A stretch of DNA of 64,000 nucleotides from JAOUGY01 sp963785075 (GCA_963785075.1 CAWATW010000007.1:434001-498000); one strand, 5' to 3'; counted from the stretch's first letter, positions 42,729-51,633 are shown. The notes: a model not told the origin generated them from the letters alone. Made by a program: numbers and translations.

Positions 42729-42742
42729 CCCCGCCCGAACCC

Positions 42743-42790
42743 GAAATTGCGTAGCTCAGTGCCGTATACGGCACTGGCGTACGCAATTTC
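42743..42790. repeat. 48-bp nested palindromic repeat, copy 1
   Basis: Outer arms GAAATTGCGTA and TACGCAATTTC enclose a perfect inner palindrome GTGCCGTATACGGCAC, with GCTCA and TGGCG as unpaired joints. It lies between the SLH glycosidase gene and the convergent DNA glycosylase gene. The only difference from copy 2 is one base in the inner palindrome. Confidence 0.85.
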
Positions 42791-42799
42791 GATCCATGG

Positions 42800-43438
42800 T
42801 CACGCAGGTGAGGCGGTGCGGCCACGACGGGACAGATAGCCGTGCCAGAGGATCCGAGCGGCGGCGGACCGGTCGGGACGCCACCGTTCTCCGATCTTCG
42901 TCAGCCCGGTCTGATCGGGTATCGCCGGCAACCCGAGAGTCTCTGCGGCCGCCACCTGGAGGGCGCGGTCGCCGACCGGCCACAGGTCGGGGCGACGGAG
43001 GCACGACAGCAGGTAAACGTCTGCGGTCCAGTTGCCGATGCCCTTCTGGGTCGTGAGCAGCCGTCGGACCTCGGCGTCGGGAAGGCCGGCGAGCGCCTCC
43101 AGGTCCAGGTCGCCCTCCAACAAGGCGACGGCGAGACCGCGCACGTAACCCTGCTTTTGGCGCGAGAACCCGTCTGCACGCAGCTCGTCCTCGGTCGAGG
43201 CCAGCACCGACTCCGGGGTCACGCCGCCGGTGCGCGCCTCGAGGCGGCCAAAGGCAGCAGCGGCCGACGCGAGCGACACTTGTTGCTCGAGGATGAAGAG
43301 CACCAGGGTCTCGAAGCCGGGTTCGCGGGTCCAGAATGGGGGCGGACCGAACGCCTTCACCACATCGTGGAGGAAACGGTCGTTGTCGGCGAGCCGACCC
43401 ACCGCCGTCGCAAAGTCCGATTCTGTCTGAGCGCGCAC
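42800..43438 (-). CDS. DNA-3-methyladenine glycosylase, HhH-GPD superfamily
   Basis: This 212-residue base-excision repair enzyme has the helix-hairpin-helix 'LLTTQKGIGNWTADVYLL' (about 127-144) followed by the catalytic Asp in 'WPVGDRALQVAAAE'. It is the size of AlkA-type proteins without the N-terminal domain. It should remove alkylated purines from DNA. GTG start: a TAGAGT -10 (complement of 43445-43450) ends 6 nt upstream. It is convergent with the SLH gene. Confidence 0.85.
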   Translation of the reverse strand: MRAQTESDFATAVGRLADNDRFLHDVVKAFGPPPFWTREPGFETLVLFILEQQVSLASAAAAFGRLEARTGGVTPESVLASTEDELRADGFSRQKQGYVRGLAVALLEGDLDLEALAGLPDAEVRRLLTTQKGIGNWTADVYLLSCLRRPDLWPVGDRALQVAAAETLGLPAIPDQTGLTKIGERWRPDRSAAARILWHGYLSRRGRTASPA

Positions 43439-43520
43439 GGCGCGACTCTACGAGCGCTGAATGCCGACAGCTGCGGCCCGTCCCTAGGATCGGTGGCAGT
43501 CGTTTCAGGAGACACACGGA

Positions 43521-44510
43521 ATGGTCAAGTTCGGATGGCTCTGCTCGCACGAGTCGTATCAGCCAGAGTTGCTCGTGGACCAGGCGTCGAAAGCGGAGCA
43601 GTCGGGTTTCGACATGGTGTTGGGCTCCGATCACTTCCACCCGTGGGTGGACGACGAGTCCGCCTCCGGTTTCGTCTGGTCGTGGCTCGGCGCAGTCGCT
43701 GCTCGCACCGACCTCGAGCTGGCGACGTCGGTTACATGTCCGCTCTACCACTATCACCCGGCGCTGATCGCCCAGGCCGCAGCCACGGTCGATCGATTGA
43801 GCGGTGGGAAGTTCCTTCTCGGTGTCGGGACGGGCGAGAACATCAACGAAGGTCCTCTCGGCTTCGAGTTCGGCGACTACAAGGAGCGCATCAACCGCAT
43901 GCGGGAGGCGCTCGAGATCATGCACCGGTTGTTCACCGGCGAGAAGCTCGACTTCGAAGGCGACTGGTACACGACCGACAAGGCGAAGCTCTACAGCCCG
44001 CCGCTCGGGAAGCTGCCGATCCTGATGGCCGCAGGCGGGCCTCAGTCGGCGACGTTCGCCGGGCGGCGTGCCGATGGGCTCATCACGTCGGTGAAGAAGC
44101 CGGAAGAGACGATCGAGCGGGTGATCGCTCCGTTCCGGGCGTCGTCGATTGAGCACGGCAACGCCGGGACGGTTCTCGCCACCCGTTGGACGGTCTTCGC
44201 CGAGGATCTCGACGAAGCCTGGAAGGCGCTGGGGTCGATGCGTGGTCTTCGTGCCGAGGGTCGACTCGAGGCGGTCGATCCGATGGTCCTCAGAGAGCGT
44301 GCCGATGCGATGGATCGGGGCGAGATCCTGGACAAGTACACGATCGTCCACGACGTGGCCGGGCTGATCGATGCCTACGCCGAGCTCGTGACCGACGTGG
44401 GAGCGGACTACGTGTCCATCCAGGTGGCCTCCACCGACCCTGGTCGGCTCCTGGACATCATGCGCTCCGACGTGCTCCCCGAACTGCGGAGCCTCGACAC
44501 CCAGGCGTGA
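43521..44510 (+). CDS. LLM-class F420-dependent oxidoreductase
   Basis: This 329-residue luciferase-like TIM barrel begins 'MVKFGWLCSHESYQPELLVD', followed by 'FDMVLGSDHFHPWVDDES' and 'SGGKFLLGVGTGENINE', the pattern of F420-dependent glucose-6-phosphate-dehydrogenase-like enzymes. It probably transfers hydride between coenzyme F420 and an unknown substrate. AGGAG precedes the ATG. It is followed 18 nt downstream by a DUF3592-like membrane protein gene. Confidence 0.88.
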   Translation: MVKFGWLCSHESYQPELLVDQASKAEQSGFDMVLGSDHFHPWVDDESASGFVWSWLGAVAARTDLELATSVTCPLYHYHPALIAQAAATVDRLSGGKFLLGVGTGENINEGPLGFEFGDYKERINRMREALEIMHRLFTGEKLDFEGDWYTTDKAKLYSPPLGKLPILMAAGGPQSATFAGRRADGLITSVKKPEETIERVIAPFRASSIEHGNAGTVLATRWTVFAEDLDEAWKALGSMRGLRAEGRLEAVDPMVLRERADAMDRGEILDKYTIVHDVAGLIDAYAELVTDVGADYVSIQVASTDPGRLLDIMRSDVLPELRSLDTQA

Positions 44511-44528
44511 TCTGCCACGCTGAGGGGC

Positions 44529-44984
44529 GTGGCGAAGCCGGCCTCCATATCAACCCTGCGGATGGTCGGCGCCGGTCTGCTCATCGTCGGGCTTCTTGTC
44601 GTGGCGGCGAGCTGGGCCGTGTACGCGAGACATCGCGAGGTGGTCGCCGGCGGCACGGAGGTCGCAGCCCAGGTCATCGAAAAGACCGAGGTGTTCGACA
44701 CCGACGGCGCCACCGAGTTCCTGGTCGGGTACCGCTGGTCGACGGCGGCGGGCGCGTCTCACGTCGGCGAATGGCCCATCGACCGCCAAGCTTGGAACGC
44801 CCTGACGATCGGGGATCCGATAGTGATCCGTTACCTGGAATCGGACCCGGATCTGTCGCTGCCGGTCGGCTACGAGACCTCGGTCGGGCTCGCTGCATTC
44901 CTGACCGTGGTCGGGCTGCTTCTCGCTGCGATCGGAGTGGCCGGGCTGGTGATGCGTCCGGCGCCCGACTCACCAGCCAGTTGA
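44529..44984 (+). CDS. DUF3592-like membrane protein
   Basis: This 151-residue protein has two membrane helices ('MVGAGLLIVGLLVVAASWAV', about 12-31, and 'VGLAAFLTVVGLLLAAIGVA', about 118-137) around an exported beta domain of about 80 residues. The domain contains 'AQVIEKTEVFDTDGATEFLV' and 'GDPIVIRYLESDPDLSLPVG', typical of DUF3592. Function unknown. GTG start. The last 15 bp overlap the 3' end of the convergent PEP-utilising-type gene. Confidence 0.75.
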   Translation: MAKPASISTLRMVGAGLLIVGLLVVAASWAVYARHREVVAGGTEVAAQVIEKTEVFDTDGATEFLVGYRWSTAAGASHVGEWPIDRQAWNALTIGDPIVIRYLESDPDLSLPVGYETSVGLAAFLTVVGLLLAAIGVAGLVMRPAPDSPAS

Positions 44985-46637
44985 GAAGACAGAACCGTTG
45001 AAGCCGTCGACGCACAGGGCATGCTCGAGCCGATCGCCGTGGCCGAGCGTGTCGATGTCGATGTTCGTGACGGCCGGGATGTTGCGGGCTCTGGCGACTT
45101 CGAAGAGATGGGCCACCGGTGATCCGGCTGCGGTGACCAGACCCGAGGCCGTCCACAGCAGAGGGGCGAGATCTCGATCGGGCTCGGAGGCGACGACCAC
45201 ATCGCGGGGCCGGTAGGCCGAGAGATCCGTTGGATCCGCTACGACAAACGCGCGGCCCGATCGGCGCCCGGGCGACGCCGGCACTCCGTCGGCGCGTCGA
45301 CCGATGTGTGAGATGACCGCTGAGTCGAACTGGTCATACATGTCGACGCGGGTCGGAAGCTCCACGGGCGTGCCTGAGAGGATGTCGACGGCTGCAGAGA
45401 TGTCGATGTGCCAAACCTCGGAAGGGGGGAGCCCCGGCCGGAGCGCAGTGAGCGCCTGTCGTACGCGACCGACCAGGGCCATCACCTCGCTGGCCGCCTC
45501 CAGGTCCGGCGTTCGCAGGCCCGCGATAGCGTCCAGCGCCGGTCTGGGATCTGGTTCGGCCAGGGCCGCCATCGTTTTCATCGCCTCCGACCACGCAATC
45601 GGCCGGGCACGGTTCCATACCTCAGCGGTCAATGACCGTGCCAACTCGTCGGCCCGGTCGATGGCCTTGAGCGGTCCGACATCGGCGGTGGCCGCCCTCG
45701 CCAGCTCGTCGATGAGCTCCGGGGCCATCCCCATCGACCACGGAAGCACGAACTGGCGACCGAGCGCTCCAGGGGTCCGCCGCAGAACCTGACTCACTCT
45801 GACGGCCATCGGATGGTCGACATCGGCTGTCGGCTCCGAGTGTGGAGCGATCCTGCGAATCGCACGTGTCAGCTGGAACAGCACGACGTCGTCGTCTGAG
45901 AGAGCCCAGTCGAAGGCCGTGATGCCCAGTTCATCGCTTGCCCGCTCGAGCAGTTCGACGAGTCGGCGGCGAGTCGAGGCGTCGAGCGAGCTCTCTGCGC
46001 CCCGGTCGTCGACCTTGCCATCGAGGAGCAACGCCGATGAGCCTTCGGCCACCAGGATCTCGACGCCGCCCCTCACCGTTCGGGCGACACCGCCGTATCT
46101 GGCAGTCACGAAGGGCTGGATGAGGATCGCCATCGGCACCGATCCCGGCGGGATCCCCGCGGCCTCGGCCCGCATCAGCGTCGAGTGCGTGAAGGCGGAT
46201 GCCCAACAGCTCCTCACCGCGGGCTCGACGTCGTCGACATGGGTCGCTGTGAAGGACTCGAAGGCGCCCGCCCACTCACCGTTGTCCTCCAGGAGGCTCG
46301 ACGAGCGCACGATGACCGGGATGCCCAGGGAGCGCACGCCTTCTTCGAGCGCGTGTGAGACGGCGATCGGTAGCGGATGTTGCGCCATCGTGAGGCGTGC
46401 GCCGCCAGGCCCGCGTTCTCGGAGGGCCGACAGCCCGAGCTGCATCGTCGGGATCGAAACCGGCGCAGGTATCACGATTCCGGGCAGAACCGGCAGTCCC
46501 GCCCGACGAGCACGCGCCAACCAGGCGGCCTTGGCTCCGGCCACCGTCGGGTCCATCGCCGCAGTGGCGTCGAGATCGAGTATCGAGTCGTTCACGTGGG
46601 TCCGCAGTCCTCGGGCGGATGCTGCGCCCGACGTCAT
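44970..46637 (-). CDS. PEP/pyruvate-binding and PEP-utilising mobile-domain protein
   Basis: This 555-residue protein has an N-terminal pyruvate-phosphate-dikinase-like ATP-grasp part (about 30-260: 'GLPVLPGIVIPAPVS', 'IPVIVRSSSLLEDNGEWAGA', 'FDWALSDDDVVLFQLTRAI') and a C-terminal phosphohistidine domain (about 455-530) with 'LVTAAGSPVAHLFEVARARN', where His is the expected phospho-carrier. There is no PEP-binding barrel, so it resembles rifampicin-phosphotransferase-like or orphan PPDK-like ligases, not a true PPDK. A TAGGAA box lies 6 nt upstream of the ATG. Substrate unknown. Confidence 0.75.
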   Translation of the reverse strand: MTSGAASARGLRTHVNDSILDLDATAAMDPTVAGAKAAWLARARRAGLPVLPGIVIPAPVSIPTMQLGLSALRERGPGGARLTMAQHPLPIAVSHALEEGVRSLGIPVIVRSSSLLEDNGEWAGAFESFTATHVDDVEPAVRSCWASAFTHSTLMRAEAAGIPPGSVPMAILIQPFVTARYGGVARTVRGGVEILVAEGSSALLLDGKVDDRGAESSLDASTRRRLVELLERASDELGITAFDWALSDDDVVLFQLTRAIRRIAPHSEPTADVDHPMAVRVSQVLRRTPGALGRQFVLPWSMGMAPELIDELARAATADVGPLKAIDRADELARSLTAEVWNRARPIAWSEAMKTMAALAEPDPRPALDAIAGLRTPDLEAASEVMALVGRVRQALTALRPGLPPSEVWHIDISAAVDILSGTPVELPTRVDMYDQFDSAVISHIGRRADGVPASPGRRSGRAFVVADPTDLSAYRPRDVVVASEPDRDLAPLLWTASGLVTAAGSPVAHLFEVARARNIPAVTNIDIDTLGHGDRLEHALCVDGFNGSVFSTGW

Positions 46638-46672
46638 GCCACATTCCTAGCAACCTGGACTTCGGCGTGGAG

Positions 46673-47038
46673 TCAATCGAAGCGGATTTCGATCATCGGT
46701 GCCTCCGCCACGAGTCGGTCTCGCTCCGCTTGTGAGCGGTACCAGTGGACTTCTGAGTCCGATTGTGAGAAGAACCGCCGTCTCCGCTCGAAGTCGAGCA
46801 CCTCCGCGGCGTGGCCGGGGTGATCCGATTCCCCCGCGTGGACGATGACGCGGGGGTCGGCCCGAACGTTCGCCAGCCAATGGCGCGGGCCCGGGGTCCC
46901 CGTCACGATGAAGCTCTGTTCGAAGTGGAACCACCAGATCTCGATGCGTGACGGGCGGCCGGTTCTTCGCCCAAAGGTGGTCAGGTCGATGGTGCGGATG
47001 TGGGCGAGGCGGTTGGTCGTGGCTTGGTCCAAAGGCAT
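46673..47038 (-). CDS. Deazaflavin-dependent nitroreductase-family protein
   Basis: This 121-residue split-barrel protein has 'IRTIDLTTFGRRTGRPSRIE', 'IWWFHFEQSFIVTGTPGPRH' and 'WLANVRADPRVIVHAGES', the DUF385/Ddn-type pattern that binds F420 or flavin. It probably reduces an unknown substrate with F420H2. I chose the ATG at 47038: a TACGCT -10 (complement of 47045-47050) ends 6 nt before it and lies inside the alternative longer start. Confidence 0.85.
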   Translation of the reverse strand: MPLDQATTNRLAHIRTIDLTTFGRRTGRPSRIEIWWFHFEQSFIVTGTPGPRHWLANVRADPRVIVHAGESDHPGHAAEVLDFERRRRFFSQSDSEVHWYRSQAERDRLVAEAPMIEIRFD

Positions 47039-47117
47039 GGCAGCAGCGTACGAGTTCAAGTGGGGTTGAAGTCAAGGTGGTCTCGGCCCGACTCCGTAGT
47101 CCGTATCATGCCGGGCC

Positions 47118-47945
47118 ATGGACAGCCGCAATCCCGTCGTGTCACTCCAGGGTGTGACCGTCATCAAGAGCGGCAAGCGCTTGCTCGAAGACGTCTCGTG
47201 GCAGATCCTCCCGGGAGAACGCTGGGTGTTGTTCGGCGCCAACGGATCCGGGAAGACGACGCTCATGGAGGTCGTATCGAGCTACCTCTTTCCGGCGCGG
47301 GGATCGGTCCGACTGCTGGGAGAGAGACTCGGCAAGGCCGATGTTCGCGAACTGCGTCCCCGGATCGGATACGTGGGGGCGGCGCCTGCCGCGCTGGTCC
47401 GGACGACGTTTCCGTCTGTTGAAGTGGTGCTCACCGGAATGCATGCGAGCTTCGTCGACACCCGGTGGCACGATTACCACCCCGCCGACTGGGATCGGGC
47501 ACGCGAATGTCTGCGCCGTATGCATGCCGAGCATCTGGCAGAGCGCGAATTCGGCACGATGTCCGAAGGTGAGAAGAAGCGAGTCCTCATAGCGAGGAGC
47601 CTCATGGCGAGCCCGGAGTTGCTGCTGCTCGACGAGCCGGCGGTCGGACTCGACCTCGGCGCCCGCGAGCGGCTGGTGGAATCGCTGGCTGCCCTGGCAG
47701 GAGACGGCGACCCGACACCGGTGGTGCTGGTCACCCACCATGTGGAAGAGATCCCACCGGGTTTTGGTCACATCATCATGCTGTCAGGCGGCCGTGTGGT
47801 CGCCAACGGATCGATCGCCGATGTGTTGACCGCCGAGAGCTTGAGCACCGCCTTCGGCATGCCCCTCCGTCTGGAGCTGACGGATCGCCGTTGGCGGGCC
47901 TGGTCTCCGATCGAAGGCGACACGTCCGACCCGATCGCAGGGTGA
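47118..47945 (+). CDS. Orphan ABC transporter ATP-binding protein (ModF/YlmA-like)
   Basis: This 275-residue ABC ATPase has Walker A 'LFGANGSGKTTLMEVV' (about 38-53), signature 'TMSEGEKKRVLIARSLMA' and Walker B 'LLLLDEPAVGLD', followed by the switch His in 'LVTHHVEEIPPGF'. The signature deviates from LSGGQ, as in YlmA-like ATPases. No permease or binding-protein gene is adjacent, so its partner is elsewhere or it acts alone. A TATCAT -10 (47104-47109) ends 8 nt before the ATG. It is convergent with the lhgO-like gene. Confidence 0.8.
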   Translation: MDSRNPVVSLQGVTVIKSGKRLLEDVSWQILPGERWVLFGANGSGKTTLMEVVSSYLFPARGSVRLLGERLGKADVRELRPRIGYVGAAPAALVRTTFPSVEVVLTGMHASFVDTRWHDYHPADWDRARECLRRMHAEHLAEREFGTMSEGEKKRVLIARSLMASPELLLLDEPAVGLDLGARERLVESLAALAGDGDPTPVVLVTHHVEEIPPGFGHIIMLSGGRVVANGSIADVLTAESLSTAFGMPLRLELTDRRWRAWSPIEGDTSDPIAG

Positions 47946-47963
47946 CGAGCGGCCGAGCGCCGA

Positions 47964-49169
47964 TCAGGCCGAAGACTTCAGTCGTTCGGAGACGAGGCCG
48001 GCGATGTGTTCACCGATGGCCAAGCTGGCCGTTGCGGCAGGCGATGGGGCGTTGAGCACATGGACGGATCGGTCACCGGTCATGATGGCGAAGTCGTCGA
48101 CGAGCTGTCCGTCGGTGGTCAGAGCCTGGGCTCGGATGCCGGCACCCCCTGGCATCAGATGTTCGGCGCGGATCTCAGGCACCAGCGTCCGAGCACTTCG
48201 GGCGTAGGTCGAACGGCGGGCGGAACGCCACGCCTCGGCGATGCCGGTACGCCAGTACTTGCGGACGAGCGGTCGCACACCCGGGTACGTGACCGTCTCC
48301 CACACGTCGGACAGGTCGGGCTTGGTGCCGCGATAGTGCTCTCGTCCCATCGCCGGAACGGCGTTGGGACCCACTTCTACCGAGCCATCGACTCTCCGCG
48401 TGAAATGGACCCCGAGGAAGGGGAATCGCGGGTCAGGCACCGGGTAGATCAATGCCTTCACCAGCTCGGCAGCGTCAGGAGTCAGCGTGTAATACTCTCC
48501 GCGGAACGGCACGATCTTCACGGATGGGATCAGCCCAGCCATCTCCGCCACGCGGTCCGAATGCAGTCCGGCGCAATTGACGAGCACCCTCGCACGATGG
48601 GTCTCGGATGCAGTGTTCACTTCGACACCGTCGGAATCGGATGCGATCCGTTGTGCCGCCGACCCGAGTCGAACCTCCCCGGGTAGCCGATCGGCGAGTG
48701 TGCGCGTCACCGCCGAATAGTCCAAGACCCCGGCTTCAGGTACGTACAGCGCAGCAATCCCCGTCGAATGTGGTTCGATCTCCCGCAACTCGCTCCGGTC
48801 GAGGCGCCGTATCCCGATGAGGCCGTTCGCGGTGCCACGTCGATGCAGTTCGTCCATCGCCGGGAGCTCATGGGGGTGCGAAGCGACGACGACCTTGCCA
48901 CTGCGATTGAAGGCAATGCCGTTCGTCTCGCAGTAGTCGGCCATCGCTCGCTGTCCCCGAACGCACAACATCGCCTTGAGCGACCCGGGCTTGTAGTAGA
49001 GGCCGCTGTGGAGCACGCCACTGTTGTGCCCTGTCTGGTGCATGCCGACCTGAGGTTCCTTGTCGATCACCACGATCGCAGCACCAGGATTGGCCTCGGC
49101 CACCGCCTTCGCCGTCGCCAGGCCCACGATCCCGGCCCCGATCACGCACACGTCATGTCGAGTGGTCAT
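47964..49169 (-). CDS. lhgO: L-2-hydroxyglutarate oxidase
   Basis: This 401-residue FAD enzyme has 'DVCVIGAGIVGLATAKAVAE' at the N-terminus, 'GMHQTGHNSGVLHSGLYYKP' (typical LhgO/YgaF motif), 'VPFRGEYYTLTP' and a C-terminal 'SPAATASLAIGEHIA'. It oxidises L-2-hydroxyglutarate to 2-oxoglutarate and may feed electrons to quinone. ATG 49169 is supported by TACGCT (complement of 49177-49182), 7 nt upstream. It fits loosely with the succinate-semialdehyde and lactate oxidation genes further downstream. Confidence 0.9.
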   Translation of the reverse strand: MTTRHDVCVIGAGIVGLATAKAVAEANPGAAIVVIDKEPQVGMHQTGHNSGVLHSGLYYKPGSLKAMLCVRGQRAMADYCETNGIAFNRSGKVVVASHPHELPAMDELHRRGTANGLIGIRRLDRSELREIEPHSTGIAALYVPEAGVLDYSAVTRTLADRLPGEVRLGSAAQRIASDSDGVEVNTASETHRARVLVNCAGLHSDRVAEMAGLIPSVKIVPFRGEYYTLTPDAAELVKALIYPVPDPRFPFLGVHFTRRVDGSVEVGPNAVPAMGREHYRGTKPDLSDVWETVTYPGVRPLVRKYWRTGIAEAWRSARRSTYARSARTLVPEIRAEHLMPGGAGIRAQALTTDGQLVDDFAIMTGDRSVHVLNAPSPAATASLAIGEHIAGLVSERLKSSA

Positions 49170-49565
49170 CGCCGACAGCGTAGACCCGGTCGAGGCACGC
49201 GGCAGACCGCCGCCGGGAGGAGGGGCTACGGCAGACGGAAGGCGGCCGACAGCCCACGCAGTACGTAGAACGTTCAACGTAAGCCGTTCTACGTAGTCGG
49301 CGGTCGGACCGCATACGGCCCCTCTGGTGTACGTAGAACGTTCTACCTAATACGTAGGTACGGAGAACGTTCTACGTAGAACGTAGGTTCGTAGAACGTT
49401 ACGCCGGGATCCCGAGGCGAGGAAGGGGGCACTCACCCGAGACCCCGGCGGTCATATGATCGACCACGTTCCCGGGTTCACAAGGGTTGAAGGATGTTCG
49501 ACCGGCGTGTCTAGTCACCTCCGATCCGGGTGTCGCCGGCCGCCGAGACCGGTAGGCTCCGGCCG
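49170..49565. other. 396-bp divergent intergenic region with a repeat array
   Basis: Between lhgO and the molybdopterin oxidoreductase no gene is seen. The central part (49266-49400) is filled by GTAGAACGTT-type repeats, described separately. The oxidoreductase promoter (TAGGCT at 49553-49558) lies at the right end. Confidence 0.6.
49266..49400. repeat. Cluster of TAGAACGTT repeats in both orientations
   Basis: The element (C)GTAGAACGTTCTACG occurs as whole or partial copies near 49266, 49285 (inverted), 49334, 49364, 49378 and 49392. The copy at 49333-49346 is a perfect 14-bp palindrome, GTAGAACGTTCTAC. The part 49379-49390 reads GAACGTAGGTTC, which also matches GAAC-N4-GTTC of gram-positive LexA boxes. 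Spacing is uneven, so it is not a CRISPR. A multi-site operator or a repeat-born secondary structure are both possible. Confidence 0.7.
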
Positions 49566-51587
49566 ATGGAGACTGTGCTCGGAACCTGTCATCACGACTG
49601 CCCTGATTCGTGCGGCTGGGTGGTGACCGTCGACGACGGGCGGGCCGTGAAGATTAGGGGCAACCCGGACCATCCGTATTCGCGCGGCGAGCTGTGCCCC
49701 AAGGTGAACCGTTTCCTCGATCGGGTGTACAGCCCCGATCGGCTCCTTCATCCTCTGCGTCGGATCGGTGCCAAAGGCTCAGGGAACTTCGAGCGCTGCA
49801 GCTGGGACGATGCCATTTCCGCCGTGGTCGAGCGGGTGGGCAACATCGTCGAACGGCATGGCGGAGAGTCGATCCTCCCGTGGTCGTCCGCCGGGACCCA
49901 GGGGCTCATCCAGATGAGCTCGCTGGATCGACGCTTCTTCGAAGGCTTGGGTGCGTCACTTCTGACGGGATCATTGTGTGGGGCCACGGCGGGCGCAGGC
50001 ACCGCGGCGACGTACGGGACATCGCGGGCAGCCGATCCGATGATGGTGAGACATGCTCGCCTCGTGATCCTGTGGGGGACGAACACTCGCCTCACCAACC
50101 GACACTTGTGGCCGTTCGTCGAAGAAGCGCGAGCGAACGGCGCTCGGGTGGTGGTGATCGATCCGATGCGGACGATGACCGCAGAGTCGGCGGATTGGTT
50201 CATCCAGCCGCTCCCGGGAACCGACACGGCGTTGATGCTCGGCATGATGCACGTCCTCATCCGGGATGGCCTGGTGGACGCGGAGTACATCGATTCGTAC
50301 GCGTCGGGTTTCGAAAGCCTCGAGCAGCACGTCGCTGATTGGACCCCGGAGCGGGCCGCGTCGGTGTGCGGGGTGCCGGCCGTGGACATCGAGCAGCTCG
50401 CCCGTGCCTACGGCACGTCCAAGCCCGCCTTCATCCGGACGCTGATCGGTGCGGAGCATCACGAGAACGGCGCGATGTTCTTCCGCACACTCGCCTGTCT
50501 GCCCGTTCTCACCGGCTCGTGGCGCGTGCCGGGCGGTGGCCTGGCCCGGAGTGTGGGCTCCTGGATGTCGGTGAACGTGGACTCTTCGGTCTACGACCCC
50601 GACCTCCGCGCGGATCGCCGCTCGATCAACATGAATCATCTCGGCCGTGCGCTCACCGATGAGGAAATGGCCCCTCCGATCCACGGCCTCTTCGTTTGGA
50701 ACGGGAACCCGCTCGTCAGCGTGCCGAACGCCTCCGCCATTCGGCGTGGTCTGGAGCGCGACGACCTGTTCACCGTGGTGAGCGAGCAGTTCATGACGGA
50801 CACCGCCCGTCATGCCGATGTGATCTTCCCGGCCACGACCCAGATCGAACAGGTCGACGCAGTGGAGAGTTGGGGACACCTCTACCTGGGGTGGAACGAA
50901 AGGGCTATCGATCCGCTGGGCGAGGCGGTCCCCAACACCGAGTTGTGGAGGCGACTTGCTCGCGGCTTCGGGATGCAGGATCCGCTGTTCGAGCTCGACG
51001 ACGAGGCGCTCATTCGTTTGGCGTTCGTGGGGGTCGATGAGGCGCTTCTCAGGAAGCAGGGTTTTGTGAGGGTGGACGTTCCCGACGAGTTGATGCCGTA
51101 CGCCAACGGTGGCTTTGGAACCCCTGACGGGAAGGCTCAGCTCTGGTCGGAGGAGCTCCTCGAGGCGGGTTTGCCCGGGCTCCCCGACTTCTCACCTGCC
51201 ACCGACGAGCCGAACGGTTTCCCTCTGGGCCTGCTGACGCCGAAGGCTCACACGAGATTCCTGAACACCTCGTACACGCAGCTGCCGAAGCACGGTCCTG
51301 CGGAGGGCGGCCCGTATGTCGAATTGTCGGCGGAAGACGCGTCCTCACGGTCGATCGCCGACGGCGACATCGCCCGGGTCTGGAACGACCGTGCCGAGCT
51401 CCGGCTCGTCGCCAGGGTCGGAGAGCGGATGAGGCCCGGCATCGTCGCGATACCTTTCGGATGGTGGTCCGGCGATCACATGGACGGGCAGACCGCCAAC
51501 GACCTCACCAGCGACACGCTCACCGACTGGGGCGGGGGTGTCGCCTATTCCGGCACCCGGGTTCAGGTGGAAGCCATCAAGCCCTGA
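49566..51587 (+). CDS. Molybdopterin-dependent oxidoreductase
   Basis: This 673-residue enzyme of the DMSO-reductase superfamily has an N-terminal [4Fe-4S] motif C8-x3-C12-x3-C16-x27-C44 ('CHHDCPDSCGW', 'GELCPKVNRF'), molybdopterin regions 'LVILWGTNTRLTNRHLWPFV' and 'GLFVWNGNPLVSVPNASAI', and a C-terminal MopB dinucleotide-binding domain ('LLTPKAHTRFLNTSYTQLPK'). Cys138 in 'TGSLCGATAGAG' is the likely Mo ligand, and it is a normal TGT codon, not Sec. There is no signal peptide. ATG 49566 follows TAGGCT (49553-49558) by 7 nt. Substrate unknown. Confidence 0.88.
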   Translation: METVLGTCHHDCPDSCGWVVTVDDGRAVKIRGNPDHPYSRGELCPKVNRFLDRVYSPDRLLHPLRRIGAKGSGNFERCSWDDAISAVVERVGNIVERHGGESILPWSSAGTQGLIQMSSLDRRFFEGLGASLLTGSLCGATAGAGTAATYGTSRAADPMMVRHARLVILWGTNTRLTNRHLWPFVEEARANGARVVVIDPMRTMTAESADWFIQPLPGTDTALMLGMMHVLIRDGLVDAEYIDSYASGFESLEQHVADWTPERAASVCGVPAVDIEQLARAYGTSKPAFIRTLIGAEHHENGAMFFRTLACLPVLTGSWRVPGGGLARSVGSWMSVNVDSSVYDPDLRADRRSINMNHLGRALTDEEMAPPIHGLFVWNGNPLVSVPNASAIRRGLERDDLFTVVSEQFMTDTARHADVIFPATTQIEQVDAVESWGHLYLGWNERAIDPLGEAVPNTELWRRLARGFGMQDPLFELDDEALIRLAFVGVDEALLRKQGFVRVDVPDELMPYANGGFGTPDGKAQLWSEELLEAGLPGLPDFSPATDEPNGFPLGLLTPKAHTRFLNTSYTQLPKHGPAEGGPYVELSAEDASSRSIADGDIARVWNDRAELRLVARVGERMRPGIVAIPFGWWSGDHMDGQTANDLTSDTLTDWGGGVAYSGTRVQVEAIKP

Positions 51588-51633
51588 AATTGCGTAGCTC
51601 AGTGCCGGATACGGCACTGGCGTACGCAATTTC
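51586..51633. repeat. 48-bp nested palindromic repeat, copy 2
   Basis: This copy has the same structure as 42743-42790 with one base changed in the inner palindrome (GCCGGATACGGC). It begins inside the TGA stop of the molybdopterin oxidoreductase. Both copies are followed by GATCCA. Confidence 0.85.

Noticed and set aside
49266..49400. CRISPR array at the GTAGAACGTT repeats
   Set aside because: Units are short, in both orientations, unevenly spaced and lack unique spacers. No cas genes nearby.
49566..51587. Selenocysteine in the molybdopterin oxidoreductase
   Set aside because: The candidate Mo-ligand position (residue 138) is an ordinary TGT Cys codon, and no in-frame TGA occurs within the gene.
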